Positions 19,801 to 28,868 of a stretch of 64,000 bases of DNA are shown here, piece after piece. Position 1 is the first letter of the stretch; the number at the start of each line of letters is the position of its first letter. A program made the position numbers and the translations under genes. This DNA is from Amorphophallus konjac (Eukaryota; Streptophyta; Magnoliopsida; Alismatales; Araceae): the NCBI GenBank assembly GCA_022559845.1, contig CM040120.1, forward strand, positions 170,110,334-170,174,333, in the 5' to 3' direction. The notes under the pieces are model-generated. The model searched no databases and was not told the DNA's origin. It saw only the letters and a program-made list of their open reading frames with translations.

Positions 19801-19890
19801 GGCCTCCTCGGCATCATCCCTCAACCTCCTCGCACGACGAGCCAGTCGTTTCCGCTTCTCTGGACCCTGACTCGATCCTCCTCGCTCCAT
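16803..19890 (-). CDS. Antisense gene 3: intact 7-exon PMD-like/coiled-coil protein
   Basis: Exons on the minus strand: 19890-19699, 19231-18515, 18442-18284, 18205-17837, 17766-17674, 17593-17447, 17363-16803. All six introns are phase 0 with GT donors (GTAAGT, GTAAAC, GTATGA, GTAAGT, GTGAGT, GTGAGT) and AG acceptors. Codons are 64+239+53+123+31+49+186, an open 745-residue protein. Exon 1 is basic then acidic (EKRKRLARRARRLR, then D/E-rich). Exon 2 carries the PMD-like core (LRERWHAPSRAFLMPWGHM, TLEDVARITGLRVDGEAVSG). Exons 3-4 are its C-terminal part (LNEIEPLRLRLVMRTLG). Exons 5-7 form a coiled coil. Known: PMDs occur in plant nuclear proteins such as MAIN/MAIL1 and in transposons. The role here is unknown; nuclear action is an inference. 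The TATA at 19968-19976 lies ~80 bp upstream. Confidence 0.78.
19502..19530. repeat. (TTA)n microsatellite
   Basis: About ten TTA/ATT units in a row within intron 1 of antisense gene 3, between two of the GC-rich palindromes. Confidence 0.9.
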
Positions 19891-19967
19891 TGGGACTAAG
19901 AATGGGTCGTTTGGAGTGGCTGGACGGTCGGAATGAACAGTATAAGTGAACAGGGGGGAGGCCCCCC

Positions 19968-19976
19968 CTATATATA
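19968..19976 (-). promoter_or_regulatory. TATA box of antisense gene 3
   Basis: The minus strand reads CTATATATAG, 78-86 bp upstream of the ATG at 19890. It lies between exon 1 and the run of five palindromes, so these would form the upstream promoter region. This supports an independent antisense transcript. Confidence 0.65.
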
Positions 19977-20453
19977 GAATCACCTTTTATTGGGGCGTCC
20001 AGGCGCCTGGACGCCCCCACAATTTTTATTTTTTTTTCAAAAATTCAAAAAAATAGGGCGTCCAGGCGCCTGGACGCCCCCAAAAATAAAATAAATAAAA
20101 AATAAAAAAATCAAAATAGGGGCGTCCATGACCCTGGACGCCCCCAAAAAATAAAATAAATAAAAAAATAAAAAAATCAAAATAGGGGCGTCCAGGACCC
20201 TGGACGCCCCCAAAAATAAATTGTCAAAAAAATAATAAAATAATTAAATGAAATTAGGGGCGTCCAGGCCCCTGGACGCCCCCATAATAAAAAATTTTCA
20301 AAAAAAAATATATTTATATAAGAATATGTATATAATCCAAACAAAATAAAAAACACAAAGAAAAAGAAAAACCATAAAAAAAGATAATAATTAAGGGGAC
20401 GGGGGTCCGAAACATCCATGCCAGATTTTATTCCATCAGAAAAACAGAGTGAA

Positions 20454-21861
20454 CTACATCAGGGGCTTAGGCGCTTTAGGCCTTAACTTCCCCAGTTCGG
20501 TTACATAAGCCCTCCACGGCTCGCATTCTTCCACCACGTGCGCTGAGGCTTTTCCCGCAACACTTGTCTTCCAGGGAGCTTTAATGGCCTTCGCTTCCTT
20601 CGCGTCCGCTTCAGTGCCCAACTCCCTTTTCTTCAAAGGAACAATGTCAGTCGGTGGCGGGAACGAATGGCGTGGGATGCCAATCTGGAGGCAGCACCGA
20701 TGCGCGTTGTAAAGAACAAACTCGGTCGCGCCGATCAGTTGAAGATCAACTTCGGGAGAAGGCCTCATGAGGAGATCAAGCGAAAGCAAACATGCCGGTG
20801 CGCAAGTGAAGAAGCCTTGTGTCACGGTGCGGAAGTGAGACCGCCAGTCTTCACGTTTCTTCAGCCACGGAACGCGGTTCACTACAGTACCACCAAGCCT
20901 AACACGTCGGCTATGTGGTGAAGCGGGCTTTGTTGGAAGAGCTTCGAAGCGGTTGGCATTCCCTCGCGGTGGTCGAATTTGAAATGCAAATCCAGCCAGC
21001 AATTTAAGACAAGTGCACAACCAAATGGAGGCTTACCCATGCTCGAGGCAGTAAGGCCACTATACAGGTAGGCGAGGACAGCGGGTCCCACCCTCTTTCC
21101 ACGCCAAATCCCGCAGATAGCACTCAGTTGGTCTTCCTCCACTATGTTATCGGTATAAGGAAACAAGAGAGCACCCGCCAGACAGATAGTGAACCCCTTC
21201 ATGATTCCCTCCAAATAGTCATCGTCTGGTGACCCTCTCAGGGCGTTCATGACCCACTCCGCAAGCTTTTGGAGATCGATCCCCTTCTGAGTACGGACCT
21301 TTCTAGCTGCGTCGGGCGGCATGAAGCTTCCAAGGACGCTTTCAGAAGTACCCCGTGTCAGCATCCGCATAGCCTTCACCTTCCCGTCACTCTTGAATTT
21401 CTTCAAACCAAGCAGAAGTTCCACCTCCTCGAGGAGGATGGTCACCTCGAAGGTCGGGAAGATAAAAGTGTGGGTCTGGGGATGCCAGACCTCCACTAGC
21501 GCGCCCATAGCCGCCCAGTCCATACGAATCTTCTCGTAATGCTTGGCGTGAATAAGGAGCCCCTGCAGATGCCACTTCGAGAGTATGGCCCTCATGCCAA
21601 TGGAGATATTGGAAGTCAGCTTTGAAAGCCATGGCAGCTTGGAAAACTTCCTCGGGCCTGGGAAGAGTGGATATGGCTGGGAGAGGAAAGAAGAAGAAAT
21701 GAAGGAAGTAAGAAGAAGGTTCACGTGCAGAAATTTGAAAAGAGTCGGCTTACCATATGCGACATGATCGTCCCACTCAGATGACCCTCGAGGTCGGAAA
21801 GTCGCCTAATCTCGCTGCTAGGCTTGCTCCTCTTCATAACGCGGGAAGACTCTCCTTCCAT
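20454..21861 (-). pseudogene. Antisense gene 4: divergent PMD gene with a frameshift
   Basis: Exon 1 is 21861-21754 (36 codons, MEGESSRVMKRSKPSSEIRR), clearly related to gene 1 exon 1 (shared RRLSD-EGH). The donor is GTAAGC. Exon 2 starts at 21676 after CTCTCCCAG, phase 0, and reads a PMD of more classical type: EVWHPQTHTF, VTILLEEVELLLGL, AYLYSGLTASS. The frame ends at 20882, while another frame already overlaps it (from about 21020) and continues the homologous-looking protein (VNRVPWLKKREDWRSHF) to 20454. A frameshift near 20885-20950 is therefore likely. The coiled coil of genes 1-3 is missing. A TATA lies at 21951-21956 and AATAAA near 20427-20432 on this strand. Two different PMD subtypes share an exon 1 type, which suggests exon exchange or a common origin. 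Confidence 0.68.
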
Positions 21862-21950
21862 CCTGAAATCTCTAAATTCTCCTCTCCTTCCTCTCCTGAG
21901 CTTCCAAAACCCACCTTGGTGCATTTGAATGAGCTAGCCTAAGGGGAGTT

Positions 21951-21956
21951 CTTATA
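21951..21956 (-). promoter_or_regulatory. TATA-like box of antisense gene 4
   Basis: TATAAG on the minus strand, 90 bp upstream of the gene 4 ATG, matching the spacing in genes 1 and 3. Confidence 0.5.
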
Positions 21957-21961
21957 GGAAG

Positions 21962-23018
21962 GGAGGGTGCTTCAAGACAGAACATGTCACATCAGTGGTC
22001 ATTGTCAAGATTTTGTCTAGATCTCCTTTGAACTGTGGTGCGATTCTGCTACCTTTTGATGTTGCTAACCTTTGCTGGCCTGTGCAGGTTTTACTAACGG
22101 ACGTCTTTGTCCTATCTCCTGTACCACCTTTCATTGGTTGGTCCCACCATGTCATGCATCATAGTATATGATACCTACGCTACTAGAACATGTCAAGGAC
22201 CTTGCGGCCCGAACGAATCTGGGATTGGAGTTCCCCTTCAACAAAAACGGTGATGATCCCGGAAGAGTTTGGGTTGTACGGATAGGCCGTCAATTTGTGA
22301 TAGAATGGGGACGACGGTTCCATTCAGTGAGTTGGTGCGCGGATAAACGGGCCCCAGCCCAGTATCAGCTCGCCGGATCGGTATCCTGACCCATTCTTCA
22401 CAAGTTAACAATATTATCCTTGGCTATTTTCTATTTTAGTTTGTTTTGAATTTTTCTTTAAACCCAGCATGCATTCATATAGGACTTTGATTTATTGCGG
22501 AAGATCATTCAAGTGATTCGATTGTGAAAGCCATTGTGTTCAATTCCCACAAATATGAGATATTCCACTCCGAATGAAATACCGAGTTTCCTAGAGACGG
22601 CCCCGACGCTGCTCTTCCAAAGGAGACCCTTGTTTGGACAGACCCTCAGATATTCCTTTACCTTTTTTTGACCCACCTTGGCCGCAGCACTTCCACATTG
22701 GCTGGTAACCGCTCCCCAAAGGTGAAACCTCCGGTTTATGACCCAGGTACTTCCACACCGAGAAGTTGGTCCCCTTTTGTTTCGTGCCTGAGCGCACATC
22801 TCACCCTCCCTTATTTGATCTCCGTCCAAGCAATCGTCAATATTTGAAAGACCTTCTTCAAGGTCGCCTCATTGAAACTCCAGGAAAGATTCCAAACAGT
22901 AACGTCAAAAGCGTGTCTCATCACACCTTGGCATCAACTTATCAGTCCGCTCCCACTTCACTCCACTCCACTTCGATACCATTCCACTACGTGTCGCTCC
23001 CTTGCAAAGCAAACGCCA
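21962..23018. other. Spacer between antisense gene 4 and the 3' LTR
   Basis: About 1.05 kb of mixed composition with no recognisable protein domain in either strand. It contains the upstream region of gene 4 and ends at the candidate polypurine tract. Confidence 0.5.
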
Positions 23019-23031
23019 AGGCAGGGCAGCT
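23019..23031 (+). other. Candidate polypurine tract of the Tat element
   Basis: AAGGCAGGGCAGC lies directly before TGTAGACACG, a plausible LTR start. It is purine-rich but imperfect. The 5' LTR start is outside the window, so this boundary cannot be confirmed by comparison. Confidence 0.5.
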
Positions 23032-25282
23032 GTAGACACGCCATTCTTGACGCCTCCTGAGAAAGTCTCATATTACTATACAACGCCCCGCAACGGCTTA
23101 CGCATTCTGAATCACTCGAGTGCTTCCTTTTCTCGGGTCTTCTTCTGCCTTTTTCGGCATCCGGAATCGTCTCGGCATTCGGACGGCATCAACACCAGTC
23201 GGACGCATCAAGAGGTTCCGGAATCAAGAAGGGGGTCTACCGGGCGGCCGCCGACGCCTGATTTGAGGACCCGGGTGGGTCTTAATGGGGGCGTCCAGGC
23301 CCCTGGACGCCCCCATCTTTTTAATTTATTTTATTATTTTATTATTTTTCTCAGGGCCCAAAAATAAATAAAAATATATATATTTAATGGAGGCGTCCAG
23401 GACCCTGGACGCCTCCATAAAAACTAATAATAATAAATATTAATAAAATGCCAGTTGGCATAAAAAAATAAAATAAATAAAAAATACATATTAATGGAGG
23501 CGTCCAGGCCCCTGGACGCCTCCATAAAAATAAATAAAAAAAAAAATTAAAATGCCAGCCCTTGTATAAAAGACAAAAGAAAAATAAAAAAATAATATAA
23601 TTTTGGAGGCGTCCGGGCCCCTGGACGCCTCCATCAACTCACTCACGGGCGTCGGCCACCGAACGACGGTTTGTCGTGTGAGAAAAAATCCAAAATATAG
23701 AGACGTCCGGTCAGCTGGACGCGCCCATTTCTGAATCACGAGGCGCCGCTCACAAAACCACGCGTTGTGCCGAACCGCGTGCGGCCGTCGTCGGTTTTCG
23801 GTGGACCTACTTGAGGCGTCCGGGACCCTGGACGCCCCCACAAAAGTATTCCAAAAAAATCAATAAAAATAGAATAAAATATTATTTCGGCCCTGATGGA
23901 GGTGTCCAGGGTCCTGGACGCCTCCACCTTCCGGAGCTCTATAAATAGAGGCCCACCCCCTCAGTTCTAGGGGAGCTAAGCAGTGATCCGATAGGCTGCC
24001 GGAGCCCAGAGGCTACGGAGTCATTTTTCTAACCCGTGGGGTCTTTTGTAGGTGGAGGTTCTGCCGGCTTCTCGGGTGCCCACGCTCGCGAGAGGAAGGT
24101 CGTCTTCATCCACCGCGCTTCTACGTCGTCCCCACGCTGCCGGAGCTCCGCCGAATTTCACCACCGGCACATCCAATAAGCCAACTCTTTCCTTTTCTTC
24201 GTAGTTCTTTTGCATTCATCATCTCGCATCCATCATCTCATTTTCCTCCTACTCGAGTCCGAGAGGGGTTTAAAAGATAACACCAACCAGGTGTGTGTCT
24301 TCCCGTTATTTCGTCATTTTTATTGCAAGGATATGAATACTACACATTCATCTTTCTAAGCCACTTGTCATTTGTTTGTCGTTGTTTTGCAAGGGTAGCC
24401 GAGGAAAGCCCTCTCCGTCGGCCGGCCGGAAGGAGAGGAAGAAGCAACCCGCCATCTCCCGCTCTTGAGGTAGGCGCGATCACTTTCTTATTTTGGGGTC
24501 TTTCGGCCCCTGGCGATCACATCTTTTCATCGAGGCCGCGGCGAGTCACTTCCCCAATGGCCGTTTAAATTTCTGTTCTCATATTCTCTTTATATCCTGT
24601 TATATTTCGTTCATATCATCGAGGCCGCGGCGAGTCACTTCCTCAATGGCCGTTTAAATTTCCGTTCTTACATTCTCTCTATATTCTGTTATATTCTGCT
24701 CATATCATCGAGGCCGCGGCGAGTCACTTCCCCAATGGCCGTTTAAATTTCCGTTCTTACATTCTCTCTATATTCTGTTATATTCTGCTCATATCATCGA
24801 GGCCGCGGCGAGTCACTTCCCCAATGGCCGTTTAAATTTCCGTTCTTATACTCTCTCTATATTCTGTTATATTCTGCTCATATTCTAGAGGCCGCGGTGA
24901 GTCACTTCCCCAATGGCCGTTTAAATCTCTGTTCTTATATTCTCTTTTATATTCTGCTATATTCTGCTCATATTCTCGAGGCCGCGGCGAGTCACTTCCC
25001 CAATGGCCGTTTCAATTCTTGTTATTTAATTTCTGCACCATTCCCATCCCCCCGAGGTCGCGGCGAGTCACTTCCCGCTATGGCCGTTTGAACCCCATAT
25101 CTTGCTATATTATACTTGTCCCGCTCGCCCCGCCGGAGCAATCTCCCGTGGTGGCCCCTTCTCTCTCTTCTCTCATCTCTGTGTTGCAGCAAACAGCAAA
25201 ACAAACAAAAAGAGGAGCCCGCGCGCTCTCCGCATCCTCTTCCCCGCTCCATCGAACTCCGAACCGCGTGACGTCGCTCACA
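23032..25282 (+). repeat. 3' LTR of the Tat element
   Basis: It starts TGTAGACACG (inferred) and ends GCTCACA (certain), about 2251 bp. From 23685 it matches the start of the window. The unmatched first 653 bp carry four GC-rich palindromes (23287-23314, 23389-23417, 23496-23523, 23605-23632). Two more follow in the shared part (~23815-23836 and ~23899-23926). The TATA is at 23940-23947 and the seven-unit 88-bp array at 24530-25090. Confidence 0.88.
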
Positions 25283-26200
25283 ACAGGTACAAGAACATGA
25301 TGGAAAAAGAATAACTTGGAACATGTACAAGAGATAACAAGCACTAATATTCATTTCACAAATCATCCCTTCCGGACCTCATATTCAAACATATCAAGTC
25401 ACACATATAAGGAAGATGCCCATGATGTAAATATGTCTAGCTCGAATCTTGCGTATGGTTGGTGCAATGCCACACCTGATCATTCATAATACCGGTACAT
25501 GTCTGGGCTTTGCCTCGCCCCTAGGACCAGATCAGGGCCCTAATAGTTTATGCCTAGCATTGAGTATCATATTGGACCCAAAGTCCCGTATCATGTAATT
25601 CACAGACAATTTACTAATGGCATCAGAATTCCAAGAATAGCTCATGAAATCAAGATAACATGAGTAGGAAATAGATTCCTTGCAGACTTCCAATTATCAA
25701 GGGAAAGTCATTTAGGAAAAATGACTTTAAGAAGGATATTGGATGATTTTTCATGGAATATAATGTCAAAATAGACACCACAAAGGTCATAATCTCGAGA
25801 TATAATAGCCTGGAGAGGCTGGAATAGTTTAACACAAAATAACCACATAGACGAAAAAGCTTAGGATGCAGAACGAAGAAACGGTCAGCCCTGGACCGCT
25901 ACCCTAAGGTGACGGTCACGAGGGGACCGCAATCAAGTGGGTTCGACCAAACTGGCTAAACCGAGTCGGGTCGTAATCATGAATGCGTTCGAGGAACCGG
26001 ACGAGTTTAAATGAAGGCGTTTGAGACACTCGACGCGTGAAAAAGTGACCACATGGCTCCGGGAAAAAGACAGTCTAGGCAAGACCGCAACCAACAAGAG
26101 GCGGTCTTGGAAGGACCGTTTTAATAAATCTGACAGAATTTCGACAGAACTTCGATAGGGCCTCGTTCCGCCAAAATTAGACTTTCAGTGGCTTTAGGAC
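25283..26200 (-). mobile_element. Chromo-X LTR, left fragment
   Basis: Non-coding DNA between the Tat 3' LTR and Chromo-1. Removing Chromo-1 and one AGGAC copy joins it to 41186-42947. Both parts carry the same type of dyad (GCGGTC...GACCGC at 25880-26130 and 41940-41975). The LTR end is not in the window, so the Tat element probably inserted into this LTR. No gene is seen. Confidence 0.65.
26196..26200. repeat. Target-site duplication of Chromo-1, left copy (AGGAC)
   Basis: AGGAC at 26196-26200 is repeated at 41181-41185, exactly outside the TGTCAC...CACTACA ends of Chromo-1. Confidence 0.9.
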
Positions 26201-27349
26201 TGTCACGCCCCGAGCCTTTATTACAGCGGAAGACTAGCTCGAGGAACGTGAACAGCTGGCATGGTAAGCCTCTTGCAAGCAAGAACGATCAGAGCCCAAG
26301 ACAATCACACATAAAAATGCAATTGCACAATAATTCAAATATCTCTCTTTCATTAATAATATCAAACGATAAAATCTTACTACATCACTTCATTTCACCT
26401 TCTCCAATTCATTAGACTCAAGAAAAGGAAAATTACAAAGACTCGATATAAACAAGATTGACTTCTTAAGTCTTCACTCTCATTTTGATACGACTTTCAT
26501 TCACTCTCGGACCCGCCACTTGTATAACTTGAATCCGAATTCGAATCACTTCCATCTCCTGAAAAGATTGGAAAATAGGTAATGAGCACACTTGCCCAGT
26601 AAGTATCTCCGCATCAACATGAAGGCACTATTAAATTGATTAGCATTTTAGCTCTAAAGAATAAGGTAAAATCATGCGAAATGCGATCAAAGATACGATC
26701 AAGTTTAAGATAGAAATGAGCATGTATGATCAAACAAGAATGTAATATGGCCTTTCATGAACAAGAATGTACTAGAAAGTCATGTAACAAGCAAGTAAGT
26801 ACTCTTCGCTTAATAGCAAGTACTTCATGAATTTCTGTGGAATATCATGTAACAAGCAAGAAAGTCATGTACATGTATATGTCGTGCCGTGGATTTTCAC
26901 TTATTTATAGAGAAAATACTCCCAGCGCAATGCGACGCCAGTAGCATCATACCCCATAGTTTACAGTATGTTTCCGACAATCAGCCGAGGGGACTAGCAT
27001 AGAGCCCTTGAACACAATCAGTGTTCGATTGCATCTTCAAGTATAAATCAAGCTACTTCCACGTTTCAAGTAATAAAATATGGCCAACAATATAACAAGT
27101 TCAATAAGTCCTAGGTAATAATAATTCAATGAATGAACGCTTCGATTAAGAACATGAGAGATCAAGAATGACTTAAAACAATGTTATGCTCATAGAACAA
27201 TTCGACAGCATAACAGTATATTCCTTATCTTCCATAATTTAAAATTAAGTATCTTGAGCAATATGACAAGTCCTAGACCATCAATAATCCATCTAGGAAC
27301 TTTGAAATATCAACCCGTGGGTCAAACCTCGGGTTAAGGTACTCAGGAA

Positions 27350-28230
27350 TCGTGGCGGTCAAGTAATGGGCCGCTACATGAATGTGATGGTCTAGTAGTG
27401 GACCGTTAGAATGGGCTGAATCCAGAAAGAATAAATTGGACTCAGTAATGTGACGGTTGTATACTGGACCGTTAGATGTGCCTAACGGTCAAGTAATAGG
27501 CCGTTACATGGATAGAATTCAAAACTTCGGTAGTGCTTTTCTAGACAATTGGGCTTTAATGGTACAACCAACTCGGCATCCTAGTGGGAATCCCAGGCTC
27601 GCGAAGAATTACGGAGGCCTTGAAACAAGATTTCCTAGTCCATTGGAAGGAATATCCAATAGAGATGTCCTCAAGTTCAAGAATGTGTTCCTATAGTGCA
27701 AAAGTGTAACTAGTGGACACATACCGGAGTATACGCCACGTACTTAAAGAAAATGACTCTATAGATGAGAAATAATGTGTAACGATGTGAAACCATGATA
27801 AACTCCGTCAATACAACTTTTAAAATCATGGTTTTAATATAAAATTATAGAGTTTTAGCAAATGAAACTAACGTATACTTAAAATAGCTCAAGGTGCTTT
27901 AGACATGCACTTTCTATCATGAATCAATAAATAAACTCAAAGTCATGAAAACATGTCAAAACATCGATATCTAGGCTTTATTTATAAGCTAAGTTGACAA
28001 TTTCCAACTCTATCTCGGGTTGACAGATCACAATATTCTGACGGTCTAATATGGGTGCGTCATAGTGATGTGACAGTTTATTGTGGGGCCGTCAGAGTGT
28101 TGTGACGCACTACTTATAATCCGTCAGAGTATACATAAAATGCAAGTGTTACAAAGGGTGTGATGGTTTATCATAAGACCGCTAGATGACTCTAGCGGTC
28201 GAACTATAGACCGTTATATCCCTGCTGATA
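27350..28230. repeat. Dyad modules in the Chromo-1 3' LTR
   Basis: Examples: GTGACGGTTG facing GGACCGTTAG (27450-27478), CCTAACGGTC facing GGCCGTTACA (27480-27510), TCTGACGGTC facing GTGCGTCATA (28030-28060), CTAGCGGTC facing GACCGTTATA (28190-28220). Arms are 6-8 bp and the whole unit is 26-30 bp. The 5' LTR repeats them at 39055-39935. Confidence 0.85.
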
Positions 28231-28868
28231 GTAAATAAAAATAGAAGACTATGATTAAAACATGTCATGTCTGAAAATAACTAACTACTCTAGTCATGAC
28301 AAAATGAAGTAAAGGCCATCTAGATGCATAGGTTGTAGTTAATTAACATAAGAATATATTTTATCTTTAATTTAGGCTAAAGATATGCATGTGTGCATAG
28401 GCCTACTAAAACATGAAATTCATGGTCTATAGTGCATGAAATCAAACAAAATCAGAGGACTTTTACTCCTATAATGATGTTCTTGCCATTCATGAGATAA
28501 CCTACCTCTTAACAAGCTTCTATACTTCAAATTTGGGTCTGCAAAGCACGCCCTAATCCTTCCCTTCCTGTGAGTTTTCAGCAACTTCACGCCGTCCTAA
28601 CTCCTCAATCTCTTGACCTAAAGACGTGAAATTTGGAGGGTATAAAGATGAAACTATTAGGAACAAAAAGTTCTAAAGAACTAACTTCTAAATACCTCGT
28701 TTAGATGTCCTAATTTTCTGTTCTTCAGTGGACTTCTGCTCAGATTCCTGGGTCACTATGGTTGAACTAGCAACTTTGGAAGCTTCTAACTCCTTGGATA
28801 CTTCGTCTCCTAGCACGAAATTTTGAGGAAGATTAGTCATATGTATAAGGAACAAAAACCTCTAAAGA

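Larger units (their letters stand above)
19361..20283. repeat. Array of eight GC-rich palindromes in the promoter and intron 1 of gene 3
   Basis: Copies are at about 19361-19388, 19474-19501, 19583-19610, 19992-20017, 20056-20081, 20119-20145, 20185-20211 and 20257-20283. Each has arm GGCGTCCAGG, a 2-base centre (CC, CG, AC or similar) and arm CCTGGACGCC, extended by GGAGG/CCTCC or GGGG/CCCC. The one at 19474 has GTCCTGG/CCAGGAC arms. Spacers are A/T-rich, such as AAATAAAA. Three lie in intron 1 of gene 3 and five upstream of its TATA box. The same palindrome recurs in the Tat LTRs. Confidence 0.92.
1..25282 (+). mobile_element. Tat-lineage (Ogre/Retand-like) LTR retrotransposon, 5' end cut by window
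   Basis: Seen: bases 1-1598 recur at 23685-25282 in the same orientation, with about 20 substitutions and a few 1-bp indels by eye (roughly 1-1.5% divergence). Between them lie a primer site, open gag-pro, RT and RNaseH-integrase frames, and a long 3' region with genes on the other strand. The window starts about 650 bp inside the 5' LTR, so the whole element is about 26 kb. Known: giant size, a degenerate first RNase H plus a second archaeal-type RNase H, and extra frames between integrase and 3' LTR are features of plant Tat elements (Ogre, Retand). Inferred: young, and possibly autonomous because all three structural frames are open. The 5' target duplication is outside the window; ACAGG at 25283-25287 is the candidate 3' copy. 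Confidence 0.93.

Noticed and set aside
19361..20283. Regularly spaced repeats that could look like a CRISPR array
   Set aside because: The units are full palindromes, the spacers are A/T-rich low-complexity DNA, no cas genes are near, and all context is eukaryotic retrotransposon.
27457..27696. A 79-codon frame present in both Chromo-1 LTRs (27457-27696 and 39158-39397)
   Set aside because: It is repeated only because it lies in the LTR. It covers dyad modules, shows amino-acid changes between copies and has no known domain.
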